Origin: Pseudoneurospora amorphoporcata
Taxonomy: Eukaryota; Ascomycota; Sordariomycetes; Sordariales; Sordariaceae
Reading direction: 5' to 3'
Length of the DNA stretch: 64,000 nt
NCBI GenBank assembly: GCA_033297205.1
Contig: MU859077.1
Coordinates: forward strand, 124,001 to 188,000
A model generated the notes under the pieces. It was given only the letters and a program-made list of their open reading frames with translations. It was not told the DNA's origin and made no database searches. This document shows, in pieces, positions 11,517 through 23,891 of this stretch (position 1 is its first letter; each line of letters opens with the position of its first letter). The position numbers were made by a program, and so were the translations under genes.

Positions 11517-13013
11517 ATGGCCACCGTTGCAAAGATCCCCGTCATCGACATCTCCCATGACTCCCAAGACCAGGCCCAAGTGGCCAAGGAGCTGGTCGAG
11601 GCCGCCATCGAACATGGCTTCATCTACATAAAGAACACAGGCAAAGACATTCCCGCTGAAGACGTCGATGCTGCTTTCGAATTGGTATTCCATCATCATC
11701 ATCGGTCCCTCATTTTATGAAGGAAAGAAATGCTAATCAAACAACTTCACCTAGGCCAAGAAGCTGTTCAAGGAAACGCCCGTGGAGGAGAAGCAAGCAT
11801 GCACTATTCAAAAGAACAATCGGGGTGTACGTCAACCAGTTCTTAAAAGATATCGTGTCTTGGACAGCATTCTCTTCAACAATCAAGAAGAGAGTTTCTA
11901 ACCATGTTCTCATCTTCAGTGGTCAGCAATGCACTACGAGACCCTCGACCCCAAGAACCAGCGTGTAAGTGACCGCACACTCATCCTTCCCCCACCTCTC
12001 CCACTCACTAACTCCCTCTCCTGGTCTAGGTCGGTGACTTCAAAGAGTTAAGAACCCTAATCCCATACCCATACCCATATTCATCTCTAACAAAACAAAA
12101 CAAAAAACAGAGCCTTCAACTTTGGTGAACCCTCCCCCACCACAAACCAACTCCAACAACCCATCCCGCCCAGCATCGCCTCCTCGGTCCCCTTCATCAC
12201 CAACTTCCACACCCAATGCCACCACCTCTCCCTCCGCCTCAACACCCTTTTGGGGATCGGTCTCTCCGTCACGCCCCCCGACTTCTTCACCTCCGCACAC
12301 CTGCGCGAGAACGGCGCTTCGGGAACCATTTTGCGCTTGTTATATTACCCCCCTGCCCCTGCCCCTGCCCCTGCGCAGACCTCGTCTATCGCTTCAGACG
12401 AAGAAAAAGAAGAAGACGGAAAGGGGGACAGGGATGTGAGGGCCGGCGCACACTCCGATTACGGCAGTCTGACTCTGCTTTTCCGGTTGAAAGGCCAAGC
12501 AGGCCTTGAGATCCAGACTCGCACGGGAGAATGGGTCCCCGTCCCCGTTTGCCCGCCGGGCACGGAAAACGATCCGCAGCCGCCTATACTGGTGAATATC
12601 GGGGATTTGTTGAGTTATTGGACGAATGGACTGCTGAGGAGTACGGTGCATCGTGTTGTTTTTCCGGGGGCGGGAAACAACAACGCCGTAGAGGGGGAAA
12701 GTGGTCAAGGGGAAAGGTATAGTATTGCTTACTTTTGTCATCCGGTGGGGACGACCAAGTTGGAGCCGGTGCCTAGTGAGAGGGTTAGGAAGTTTGGAGA
12801 GGAGAATGGGCAGGTGAAGAAGAGTGAGGCGAGGAAGATGTTGACTGCTGATGAGCATTTGATGTCGAGGTACGTGTTTTCCTCATTTTTTATTTATTTA
12901 TTTTTTTTAATCAAAATTTTGTGCATTATGTATTGCTAACGGTGTTGTTGTGTGAAAATAGACTGCAGGCCAGCTATTTGAAGTTGTATGAGGAAGAGAA
13001 GAAGGAGGAATGA
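11517..13013 (+). CDS. 2-oxoglutarate/Fe(II)-dependent dioxygenase (isopenicillin N synthase-like fold)
   Basis: Six exons: 11517..11684, 11755..11826, 11920..11964, 12030..12046 (17 nt), 12111..12869 and 12962..13013. All phases match; protein 370 residues, the usual length. The N-terminal DIOX_N part starts KIPVIDISHDSQDQ and includes NRG-WSAMHYETLDPK. The jelly-roll core carries the iron triad His215-x-Asp217 (AGAHSDYGSLT) and His281 (STVHRVVF), plus Arg303-x-Ser305 (RYSIAYF) for 2-oxoglutarate binding. Such enzymes are soluble and hydroxylate or otherwise oxidise small molecules; the substrate cannot be told. A low-complexity Pro-Ala and acidic insert (about residues 180-205) sits just before the HxD motif. 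No biosynthetic cluster partner is adjacent. Confidence 0.88.
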
Positions 13014-13352
13014 TTTGGGTTGGTATAGTAAAGACGAGACTTTGTCTTCAAGTGTCTCCTCGGCTAGAAACTCTGCAACGTCATACATAAACATATATCA
13101 AACTCCTCACGAGATATCAATCAGTAAGACCTTATACCCCCCCCCCCCTTCTCTCCCCCCTCTTTCCAGTAATGACATGATCCCTTCTATCCCAAGGTAT
13201 CTTACCCAAACTGAAGTTCCCATGAACGAATCCAATACAACAAATACCTACCTCCCTAGACTAAATGATATCTCGCAACGCAATGCCATCCATCCATCCA
13301 TCCTCCTCACAAAACAATGCCCATCCCCCTTTCCTCTATAAAGAAAAGAAAA
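13014..13352. other. Convergent intergenic region, C-rich
   Basis: 3' flanks of the dioxygenase and DNA ligase genes. Contains a run of about ten C near 13138-13148 and CCAT repeats. No gene seen. Confidence 0.6.
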
Positions 13353-16300
13353 TCAAGTCAACCCAACCCAATACTTCCTCCAAATACTCCCGCTCCTCCT
13401 CATATCAAGTCTACTCTCATCACACTCCCCATTTTTTCCCCATCTCTCTTCCTCCTCCTTCAACTCCTCCAAAACCTTCCAATCGTACACCCTGATATGT
13501 CTCGGCTCACCGCTCCGATGCCGTAGCCCTGCGTCCCTGACGCTCTGGAGAAACACCTTGTTGGCTTCCTTTCTTTTGGGGTCGACGAGGATGATCCTCA
13601 TTTTGCGTTTGATTCCGCCGCAGGGGGTGCAGGAGGGGGTGCCAGTAAGTGTTGGTGCTGAGCTGGTGGGTATCGCGGTGGCTTCCGTGGCTGTTGCGGG
13701 AGTTGTTGTGAGCGTGGTTGTGGGGGTGCCTATTGAGTGAGTGAGTTGTTGCTCTGCTGCTGGTGCCCACTCTTTGGCATCGCGCGCAAACTCGGTTATC
13801 CCGTGACAACCGAGTAGGTCCTCTGTTACCCATAGGTAGCCGGCAATGCAGGGGGAGAGCATGAATGAGATGTTGGCGAATGTGCACGAATCGCCAAGGT
13901 AGCGGCAGCACTTGTTTCCTGCCAGTGATCCGACTGCGGTGGGGGAAGAGCTGATGCGAAGTCGGGCTGTAGATTGGGGTATAGCAATCGTGAAGTCACT
14001 GGTTCCTGTGCCCATTGACATCGAATGAGGCAGAGAGACGCGCCCCCTAGAGGTCGTACTCCGGCGGTGCTCCATGCCAATGGTACTGGGCTGGTACATG
14101 GTATTTGCACCCAAAAGGCGCGGGACTGATGAAGTAGGGTTTAGGTTTCGACGTGATGAAGTGGTTCTGAGGGCGGCCAGAGGCTCTCGCTGTCCAACTG
14201 ATGAGGCTATGCTTTGCCTTCGGGATGCAGAAACGTCATTCTGGTCTTCTGGGTCGTTGTGTTTTCTCAGCTTGCTAACGTCATCATCTGGGTGGATGGA
14301 GGAACTGTGGGGCCGCTTTTCTCCGCGAGCTATTGTTGACAGCTCAACGGTTGAGATCTTCGGCGATTCATCTATCGTGGGTAGAATAGAAGGTCGAGGT
14401 TTGGGCTTTGTGGGTGTTCTGATAGCGATGGCCCTCGAAGCTGACGGTGTGAAAGAGTCTCTGCCAACTGAGGACAAAGACGATGGTGGTAGAGGGTCCG
14501 GACATGACGACCTGTTAGGTGTCGATGGGGCTTGGCTTGTCGAGACGGTGGTTTGGCTCTGGATTTCGACGCCTCTTGTCTTGGGAGCAGCCTGTTCCAA
14601 ACGTCCTATCCACTCCAACAGCTCCTGGCTTTCTTTATCTAGGGGTTTTTGTGTCCCATGAACGGCCATTTCTTGCAGCTCAGAAAAGGAGAGAACGTCA
14701 AGATAGGTTCTGTCGCAATGTATCTTGTTCACCATTGGGAATCTCGGAGTCCAGAACCCGACATTGCCGGGCCTATCGAAGGAGAAACACCTGATGTCGA
14801 ATACCGGGGGTACTCTAAAGATGGTTGTTGGTGACTTTCTGCCGTCGATCCCTTCCTCGATCCTCAACGAAAACGCCTTATTGTCTTTCGGATCGACGGC
14901 AACTGGTTGTATGGCCATCATGAAAGCACGCATGTGCGTCTCGTTGAGTTCGACCACATTGGTAACAACGAACGTCGGTTGTTCTCCGAAGCGCAACACC
15001 TCTTCCTTGTTGCCCAGGCACGCGATGTAAAAGTGCGTCCACTTGATGTTTGGGAGGCCGTAGGACTTGGCTTTTGTCGGATCGTAGCAAGCCCCAACGA
15101 CGGCAAAGTCGCCGACATCCCCAAACTGTTGGATATACTCCTTCTTGAGCTTAATTGCAATGCTGCCAGAGTTTCCCCATGTCGCACCAAAGTTGAAATA
15201 TGTGGTGTCGGGTTTGAGTACCAGACCTTCTCCACGGTTGGTGATGCACGTTGCAAACACACGGCGTAAATCTGACTCTGCGGATGGGCGACTGCAATCA
15301 ATGATTTGCCGCTGGACCAACATTGAGCGTCCTTTGACCTCTGTCACTATTTCGCGCAGACGTTGATGTCTCTCCGAATGTTTGACAGCTAAGAGCGAGT
15401 CGTCATCGACCATGAGGATGTCATAGTAGACGATCATCAGATGTTCCCAGGGGTTCCGTCTACGTCAAATCAGCAATGATCATCCGAAAAGGTATGCGTA
15501 GTTGGAGTCTTACTGTGAGTCTTGTTCCGTACTAAGGAACGCACCAGACCTGGAAACGTGCTTTCTGATTTTGTAGAAGTCTAATATCTTTTCTTCCTGT
15601 AACAAGTGGATTAGTAGTGGAAATCAAATCCATATCTTTTGAACAAACCTTGTCGCTATATACTAGTAGCTCTCCTTCCAAAATACACCCTTTCTTGAAA
15701 GGGCACGACGGCTTGTTTAGGTGGAGTGATTGCCGGATAGGCCTGATTAAAATCAGCAGTGTTCTCTTGCATGTGGTAGGGAGATACTTACTCATGTAGA
15801 GCTCTTCGGTCTCTCGTGCTGTCCTTTCCACTTTTGGAGAATATTTGGATACAGTCGTAGCCCTTACTCAGGTCAATATGAACCTGGCAATACTCTCCGT
15901 CATACTTCTCCTCGCAGCTCATCCTACCATAACCCATCTGCAAGCATTGCTGGAGACTTCTTCCCTTGATCCAATGTTGGCGGCCAACTTTGACACCCAA
16001 CTTTGGTTGCAGGTGTTTGGCAAATTCATCCCTTCCTGTTACAGTTCGTTCGCGTTTGTGGCTCGCTAGTATGCGGCCAGCATCCACAAAGTCATCCCGC
16101 ACTTTTAGCATCAAGGGTAATCGAGGATGATAGTTGCGATATACGAGTTGTTGATCGAGAATGACGGGCTGGTAATTTTTCAAGAATAGCCGGGTGAACC
16201 ACTTGGCATCTCGAGGGGAGAATCTTGTATAGATATCTCCAAGCGCCTTCTCTCTGGTGACGGGAGTAGAACTAGGAGGTGAGCTGCGCACTGCAGGGGA

Positions 16301-16841
16301 ACTAAAGTGGCAATGCGAAGCGATGTCATGAAAAAGGCTGTCGATTTCCTCAACAGTAACTGGTCTGATGGGAGGATCAGGGTTGGGCTATTTCAACGTC
16401 AGTTCCATATTTTCAGATTAATACCGATATGGTCCTGCCGATGCATAGAACCACCAAATAGCGAGTTCAACGTGTCTGTCTCGTCGCACAACTTACCGTC
16501 TCCCTCAATATACGCTCAACACATTCACCGAGATCCATGCCCCATTGTGCATCCGCATGTCTCCCAAGTTCTTCTTTTCGGGTCCTTCCCAGCGCCAGTC
16601 CCCTTCCGATGATGCGTTCCAGCCTTCCAAGGCCATGCCTAAAGATCCTGTCGGTTCTCTTCTCGGGAAACAGGGTGGAAAGGAGTGCTGTATCATTATG
16701 GTCGTCGCGGTTGAGAAGCGAGCGGTGCTTGGTGAACCATTCTTGGACGATATTGGCGGTAGGCTTCAGACCAGTTTTTGTGCGCTGGTTGTCGTCCAAC
16801 GCCTGCAGGAGGTCGCACACATGCGAGAAAAGGAAGGGCAT
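13353..16841 (-). CDS. ATP-dependent DNA ligase domain protein
   Basis: Five exons on the minus strand: 16841..16497, 16387..15792, 15742..15649, 15596..15514 and 15459..13353; all junctions keep phase, giving 1074 residues. Residues about 1-200 resemble a ligase N-terminal helical domain. The adenylation domain has the nucleotidyl-lysine motif EKYDGEY (Lys276 by count), motif III-like FSKSGKDST, the EGE motif in CILEGELLVY, motif IV-like GEGLVLK, and a motif V-like lysine pair in SIAIKLKKEY. An OB-fold follows (VGDFAVVGACYD, then a LIPP-type region). The last 400 residues are Ser/Pro-rich and disordered, ending in a short segment (MRIILVDPKRKEANKVFL) that looks folded and resembles a BRCT or novel domain. 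It is nuclear by inference. It is not a clear Lig1 or Lig4: no PIP box or tandem BRCTs were recognised, so its repair pathway is open. Confidence 0.85.
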
Positions 16842-17421
16842 CGTTGGTGGTAAGCTGTCTCATGGAGAAAGCGCTGCGAGGTGCGCCGGCGGCCGGGACA
16901 TTGGCGATACGAAAAGACAATCCAAAAGTGAATGCACCGCGATCGTTTTCGGAGATTGTTTTGTGAGAGAGTATGTTGGTTCATGTCCGCGACAAAGAAC
17001 CTAAACGGTGGTGAAAACAAGATGGTTATTTATATACGGTAACTCGCGTTGTGGTATGAACCTGGGATGGAAGGAAGAAAAGGTTTGGTCGATACGTATG
17101 TCCAGGTGAAGGCGTTTCCAGGCTTCAATGGCACCCGCTTGAGTTACAATTGGCCTTGTGTTCCCATTAGCACAGTCACTGCCCCGCGATAACCTCCATC
17201 GAGAGGAGAAGGTGTGGAGGGACAGAATAGGCGACCGCGTCAAGGGTTGCAACCAAGAGTGGGTCCATGGCGCGTACACACGTGCGTGATTGTGCAACCT
17301 TGAAATAACGAAATTCCCTTGTTAATGTCCCTTTGACACAAATGTGGTGTCTTGTCGGTTCAGGTGTTGTCTCTCTTTGCATATCTCTTTCTTTTCTCGC
17401 CTTTGATTGTCATGACCATCA
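16842..17421. promoter_or_regulatory. Divergent promoter region, DNA ligase / DUF1115 gene
   Basis: 580 bp between divergent starts. No gene or recognised operator seen. Confidence 0.5.
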
Positions 17422-17869
17422 ATGGCTTTCTTTCATGCTTTGATCCGGACTCACCACATCACCTCCCGCAAAAAGGTCGCCCAACTCCGAAAAGCGGCCG
17501 GCCAGTTGGACTGCTATGCGCTCCTTCGAAGCGGGGGATGTCCTGGCATCATGTATTGCAAAGGTAGCGAGGAAGCCGTCAAGGGGTGGGTGTCCACTGT
17601 CCAAGTCAGTCCCTTACCTAGCTTGTTTCGTTTGGCCGTCCGAATATAAGAGGACCGGAATCCTGATAATTAAAATGCGAAACTTTGACCAGAGATTGAG
17701 ATACAAGGACTTCCATCTGGCCTCCAAGCCTGCTCCGATAGAGACCAAGTCAGCTCAGATCAGTGACCCCGCGGGGCTATTCGAGGTGGAAACAGTAAAG
17801 GAGTTCGCTGCTGCCATGGAGAAGAGGGGGATTTCCAGATGGTGGGAGCAAGCCATGGGCTTCTCGTGA
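17422..17869 (+). CDS. Small DUF1115 (Prp3 C-terminal-like) domain protein
   Basis: Two exons, 17422..17604 and 17693..17869, intron 88 nt (GTCAGT donor, ACCAG acceptor), 119 residues. The sequence LIRTHHITSRKKVAQLRK, CPGIMYCKGSEEAVKGW and VQ-RLRYKDFHL has the pattern of the DUF1115 / small nuclear ribonucleoprotein Prp3 C-terminal domain found alone or after an RWD domain. Here the domain fills most of the protein, with a short C-terminal helix ending RWWEQAMGF. No RWD part was found upstream, so the protein is shorter than RWDD2-type relatives. Its molecular role is unknown; family members outside Prp3 have no settled function. The start ATG has no in-frame upstream extension that I could support. 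Confidence 0.7.
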
Positions 17870-19240
17870 GGTGGACACAAGGGAAAGGAAGGTCTGGAGG
17901 TTGGGCTGAAGACCTAGACAACCCCCATGAGCCGCCATGGATGACAAGCGGACAGGCCTGAGACACTTTAATGTAGGTGCCATCGCCGCGGATCACGGAT
18001 GTGATGTGGATGGCAGGACAAACAGCAAGGAGCAGCGCGGCGATAAGCTGGATGGAACGTGGAAGCACAGGCATCGGAGCCATGCAGTTGCTGTTGAAAG
18101 ACCAGCAATGGAAGTTGACAAATGCCATGTCAAACGAAATGCCGGTAACATCCAGATCATGTTGTTGCCGTGGTTGATACGCTGATACGCTAGAAGGTAA
18201 GGTAAGAGTGATTTGTTCACGGCAGGCAGGCTCGGCAGGGGCCCTGGGCGGCAGCTACAGGCCTACAGCCTATAGGTTGCGCTTTCTGTCTCCTGTGAGG
18301 TCACACACCCATAAGAAGGAGGTATCGATGGCACTTTGACTTTCAGTTGCTGCCGTGTGCACCGTGACACTTCAAACCGTGAATTCCGTTACTGTCAGCT
18401 TTTGAATCTCGACCTGTGCGAGACAAGAATCCGACCAAATCGGGTCAATCATCCAATACCTCGTGCTACCATACCGGTTCCGTCTCCGTCTCTGTCCAGC
18501 AGATCCCGTACGTGCTATCTCTCGTCCCGTCACGGTCACTTTCCAGGGCAGGCCCTCGAATCGCTGTGTGCCGCCCACTCCAATAAACCCTGGAAAACGG
18601 AACAAAGCGCATCGTCTCCTCTGACATCTCCCCGCTACGAAAGTGCGAGGTCTTCAAGCTGGCTCAATCAAGGTGCGTTGGCGCAGATGACAATCCCATC
18701 CCCCAGGAAGAAGAGGTACCGGTATTCTTGCCGAGCATGTGCGTGTTCCAGGCCTAGAACCCCCCCGGCCAGTCCAGCGCCTTTCGCGCCGCTACCGCTA
18801 CAAGTTCAGACGAGTGCCCCACAGCTAAATCATCCACAATCCGCGACTTTACAGAGATTCTGCCGGCCCTGCGACCCAAAGTCAAAATCCGTCTCCCGGT
18901 CCAACAAACTCGACACCCGCTACCGTAGCAGGTACGGGGGCCGCGAAGAGTGCGAACTCCATATCTTCTCTTCGCTTGTCGAGAACACAGAATGCGCAAG
19001 CAACGAAAAAGTACGATCCATCCCAACCGAAGGACCGACGTCTCTCCGATCAACCCTCATCCAGTGGCGCGCAGGCCGGCTGACCAGCTTGAAAACTGCA
19101 GACAGCCTCGAGACGACTTTCACACCACCCAACATTCATTCCCCGATTATGGGTATGGGCCCGAGCCTTTCTGTCTTGGTGACTAGGCACTGATTGTTGG
19201 GAAACAAAGATCCAAGGAGTCCATAGAGGGCGCAGTCAAG
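17870..19240 (+). promoter_or_regulatory. Intergenic region and presumed long leader of the SUMO protease gene
   Basis: About 1.4 kb. A 285-codon open frame (18336-19193) exists but its composition (Arg/Ser/Pro-rich, no hydrophobic core, no family resemblance) looks like GC-rich leader read by chance. I see no supported gene; it likely holds the promoter and 5' leader of the gene starting at 19241. Confidence 0.5.
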
Positions 19241-22200
19241 ATGTCGTCCTTTCTCGGCAGAATGGTAAGATGTCACCATGGTTTTTGCGAGACCCCTTTC
19301 TCTAACTGTCTTGCCAAATAGAAAAATATAGTTACCGCCCCATTCAAACCTGTCGATACCCTCGACTCACCACCGCAAGCTACGGGTCCGCCTCACAAGA
19401 AACAAAAGACTGGGCCTGAAACTGGTCGCCCAGTTACCGTTGCAAACGGATATTCGAACAGCCGCTTCGCCTTTTCCCCAGAACCTATTGAAGATGCTGG
19501 GTCCGAGTACGCTGCGCGGACAAACCGCAGCGGAAGTCATGGTAGCCTGACAAGTCTCAACCCGCCAACGGATGGTGTTATCGAATTTCAAAATGTCCAG
19601 GAGCGGAAACCCCGTTCTAACAGGCGTCGCCGTTCTCGCGGGGGAAGTCAATCTCCTGGGACCAACACTCCAAGATACGGACCAAGTATCGAACCCGGAA
19701 GAGACGATATTGACAATTCGGACCGGGACGAACTTGCAGAGAGGAACCCACATGTCTCGAGTGGCCCTCTTCTTCCACGAGCCAACGCGGCAAAGCGCAT
19801 GGTGGATGCAGCTGATTCTGCAATCCTAGGGAGCCCTCAGAAACGACCAATGGAGCTTTCGAAACCACCTAAACGTCCACTACGTCACGTTGATCATGAA
19901 GAGGACGAGTTGGCCCTTGGAACGCCCACTACTCCCCGCAACCCTAGGCGGGCAGCTTCAAGCTTGGCCAACAAGGGTGGGTCTCAGACAACAGAACGGA
20001 ACAACTCCCGTGACCCTGTTAAAAAAGCGCGGGTTATTGTTCGCCTCGAGAGTGCGCTCTGTCAGCCAAATCACAGGTACATTAAAACGGGACCCCACGG
20101 ATGGTGCTCTCTAGGCGAAGTGGAAAGGTTTCCTGCGGGTGCCAAACAGTTACAGCTGTGCGCGTGTTCGACAGAAGGGAATTTGTTGCCAGAACTGGAC
20201 TGGCTTGAAATCACCAAGAGGGTTAACGTCATCCTGCATAATCCCAAATCCCCCTATGTCAAAATTTGTCAGTCAACAACAGTCAACGTTGGGGCCAGCA
20301 TGATGTTCCAATTCTTTACACCAGAGGAAGCCCAGATATTCGTGCAGTGGGCAAAGAAAAACCTAAGCTCGCAGGTTACAGAGACAGAGAGGTACTACGG
20401 CAATTCATCGGACTTGATGGTAGGAATATGCTAACCTTTAATAGTGAAAAACTTCTTAAGACGTACGAACAGTTCATGATCAACATCAAGAAGGCCCCAT
20501 CCGAGAGCCCGTCGCCGCTCGCAAATTCAAGAGTCACGCCGACCACAGCAGCTCTTGATCTGGAAGGATCTAGGAGTGTGGCATCAAGATCGGTTGGTCC
20601 CGTAGTACAGGCAGCCGCAGAGTCTCCTACGGCATCAATACGCCGCCCACCCCGTCTTGTGCATCAACAGCTGACTTCACAGCGAGTCCCTAATGGCCAG
20701 TTTGAACAGCGGTCTTTTGAAGTTACATCTCCGTTGCAGCGGTCATCTAGAAGCCGAAACGATGACACGGTCATGATAGACGCTCCGCCGGTCTCGTCTG
20801 CCCCGGTGAGTCGGTGGACAGAAGACCATCCTGGGTGGTCCAAGGATTGGCGGATGCCCTTGGTATTCCATCGGACGACGGTAGACAAAGATGACATCCC
20901 ACGACTGGATGAAAACCAGTGTCTGAATGACAACCTTCTAGGCTTCGGTCTGCACTATTTGTTCGAAGAATACCCGGAGCGGCACAGCGAGTTGAGGAAA
21001 AGGGTGTATGTGCACAACACCTTTTTCTACGAGAAGCTCAAGCCTGCCAAGTCCAGGGATATCAACTACGATGGCGTCAAAGGATGGACATCGAAGGTGG
21101 ACCTGCTTTCTTACGACTACATAATTGTCCCGGTCAATGAGTACTATCACTGGTGGGTAGCTATCATCTGTAACCCCGGCAGATTGGATCCAAACCACCT
21201 GCGGCGCTCTACAAACCTAATCGGTAGTGGTAGGGAGACCAGCAATAGTAAAACCACTGAGGGCAAATCGGATGGCAACATCGAGAAGCCAGACGATGTT
21301 GAAATGGTAGACGTCGACAACGTACAGTGTAGAGACCAGGGGCAGGAGATCAAGGATGAAGAATCTCGCGAGTCAGCTGAGCAAGTTGAAACCGACAGCA
21401 GCAACAAGGGAGAAAGGGTGAAAAACGCCGTGGTGGACTTGGTAGCCGACGATACAGACAACGACCTTGGGGAAAAGCTCAACGGAATAACAAAGCCGCC
21501 CAAAAAGGATCTCTCAGAAGAGACAAAGATCCTTACACTGGACTCGTTGGGTAACAGCCATTACCCAGCGGTGCAAGCACTCAAGAAATACCTTTTGGCA
21601 GAATTCGAGGATAAGAGGCAAACGAAGATTAAGGATCTTCCTAAGCAGATCGGAATCAAGGCGAGCAACATCCCAGAGCAGGACAACTTCTCGGATTGTG
21701 GTGTATACCTGCTCGGGTATATCCAAGAGTTCGTCAAAGATCCAGACCGGTTCGCACACTGCCTGTTACGGAGGGACAAGCCAGACTGGAAGTTTGACCC
21801 TTCCGAACTACGGGAGTATTGGCGCAACGCCATCTTTGAAAAGCAAAAGGAACATCAGGCGAAGCATGATGAGGAGAAGAAGCGAAAGAGGGAAGAAGCT
21901 GCTAGACGCAAGGCTGCTAGCGCAACTCCATCCGACATAGCGATGAGTGCTACAGAGAGCCAGGTTCCGGAACGCAATGGTTTGTCCCATGATTCTGCAG
22001 CCGACAACGCTTCTTCCGCACCTCAATTTGTTAGGCCGCCAGTCGTTTCTCGGAACACAAACTCGAGCATGCCTACTCCTGCCATTAAGTCACCACCAAC
22101 GCGCGGTGCCTCTTCAGCGACCGGGACAGTTACCAGCCCTGCTGCTATGGCCGTCGGGAGAGGTGATTCTAAGAGCAACATGCCAGATTCGCTCGCACCC

Positions 22201-23091
22201 ATTTCCCGACCGCCTACTCGGCCTCGGAAAACCGCTGGCAACGCTGTCGTTGATCTGGAAGAGCACGAAGAATCTGAGCTCAAGGACGAGGTCCCTGACC
22301 TTTTGCCTGGCGAGAACCATCGAGCCAGAAGCAAGGATCACAATCACTCTCCCCGGCAGCTGGCATTTTCGCGGACTATTGGGGGTAGCCCTGAGGTCAA
22401 ATTTATATCTACCATGCCCTCCTCTTCTCCGGCCTCTGATAGGCGGACTTCAGGCATCGCTCTGGAGATAAGCCCCCAAACGTTCTACTCCAACGTCCCC
22501 CAGAGGCCACAATCGCCGAAACTACAGTCACTGAAGCCACACTCGCCGAGGCCGCAGTCTCCCTTGGCGGAACAGAAGCGAAAATCGTCACCAGTGCGCA
22601 AGGCAAAGGCATCATCAACCACACGCAAGACGGCGCCTTCACCTGAGCCCAAAGCACAACCCGCCGCGTCGATCGAGATTTTCGATCCGCCTACCCCTGA
22701 AGTTCAAAGACCGCCGACGGCTAGCAGCAAAGCCAAAGCCGAGAAGAAGGACAGCAGCAAGGCTGACGGCAAGGATAACAACAATCACGGTAATCACGGC
22801 AATAAGACCACCTACGGCAAGACCGACAAACATACCCGCCAAAAGTCGGCGATCCCTAGGAGAGTCGTGGCCAACACAGGTGGAAGTGGAAGTGGTATTG
22901 GAAAAAGCCGCCGTGTAGAACAACAGCGACAACCATCCCCCACCAAGACTACCTTTAAGGACAAGGACAAGGGCGAAAGGAAGGCCGAGACCAAGACCGA
23001 GGAGATCCCCGATTCACCCCCTCCGGCGACGGTCGTGTCTGACATCCCTGCGGTACAAAGCGCGGCAATTGACTTGACTGATGAGAACTGA
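19241..23091 (+). CDS. ulp2: Ulp2-type SUMO-specific protease (C48 family)
   Basis: Three exons: 19241..19264 (24 nt), 19322..20391 and 20445..23091; the second intron has a TGCTAAC branch. Protein 1246 residues. An N-terminal region includes a PH-like segment (about residues 240-370). The cysteine protease domain runs from about 495 to 815, with catalytic His600 (YYHWWVA), Asp731 (LTLDSLGN) and Cys783 (SDCGVYLL). The His-Asp spacing of 131 residues reflects an acidic, low-complexity insert, as in Ulp2/SENP6-7 rather than Ulp1. The 430-residue C-terminal tail is disordered, rich in SP motifs, with RPQSPK-type repeats. SUMO-interaction-like motifs are seen at VVDLVADD and near the C-terminus (AIDLTDEN). 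Expected role: nuclear trimming of poly-SUMO chains. Confidence 0.88.
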
Positions 23092-23891
23092 GTGAGCTGA
23101 GTTGGATTGGCCTTGTGGGTCTTGTTGCGAAGGGGCGGGTTGATGGTGGAAGAAAGAAGAGAGTTGGAAGGGTTGGAGTTACTCCGTCATGGTTGTCTGT
23201 CTGGTTATTGTTGTTGTAAGCATCATACATTTCATGCATTTCCGCACCTTGCATGTATTGGCGCCCCTTGATGGCCGGCTGGTATGCACAGTATGGCTGG
23301 CTGCGTTGTCTTTCGAGAGCTTGTTGCTTGAAATGTTTAGGGGTTACAAACTCTCGAGTGTTGTACATCTATCTAGACTATCACTCCGGTTGTCTAAACA
23401 ACCAGAGAGACTCAGCTATGAGCAGTCGATCGACATCCATCGACCTAGCGCATGTCGATGGCGAAGAAGGAAGTAGCGAAGCGTATCTGGTCGAACAGAG
23501 CATTACCTACTCCTCTGCTGGCAGATAGCTGTCTAGGAAGTGAATATAAACACAAGTCAACCATCTTTTCCATGAGATATAGGTGAGAGACCGTGAGGCA
23601 TGCGACATTGCAAACTTCATATGTATCATTTAGCATAACACCAGGAACATGGCCGGGTCGACTCGACTTTTGAGGCAAAAAAACTTTTCGACTCGGTCCA
23701 AATGCAATGAGGCTACATGGGTACTAAGGTGTGGTATGTACAGTACTTGCTCTCTTTCTTCTTTCTTCTTTCACTATAGCAAGCTTGGCTGCCGCAAATG
23801 CGATACAATGTCCAATGTAGTTTGTAATTCAACCGATGATATGATTATTGACTCTCTTCCCCTTCTTGTTATGTGATGGTATGTCTTCCGT
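23092..23891. other. Convergent intergenic region
   Basis: 800 bp of 3' flank between the SUMO protease and RRP9. No gene, repeat or RNA seen. Confidence 0.6.

Noticed and set aside
18336..19193. 285-codon frame upstream of the SUMO protease
   Set aside because: Random-looking Arg/Ser/Pro composition, no domain; more likely leader sequence.
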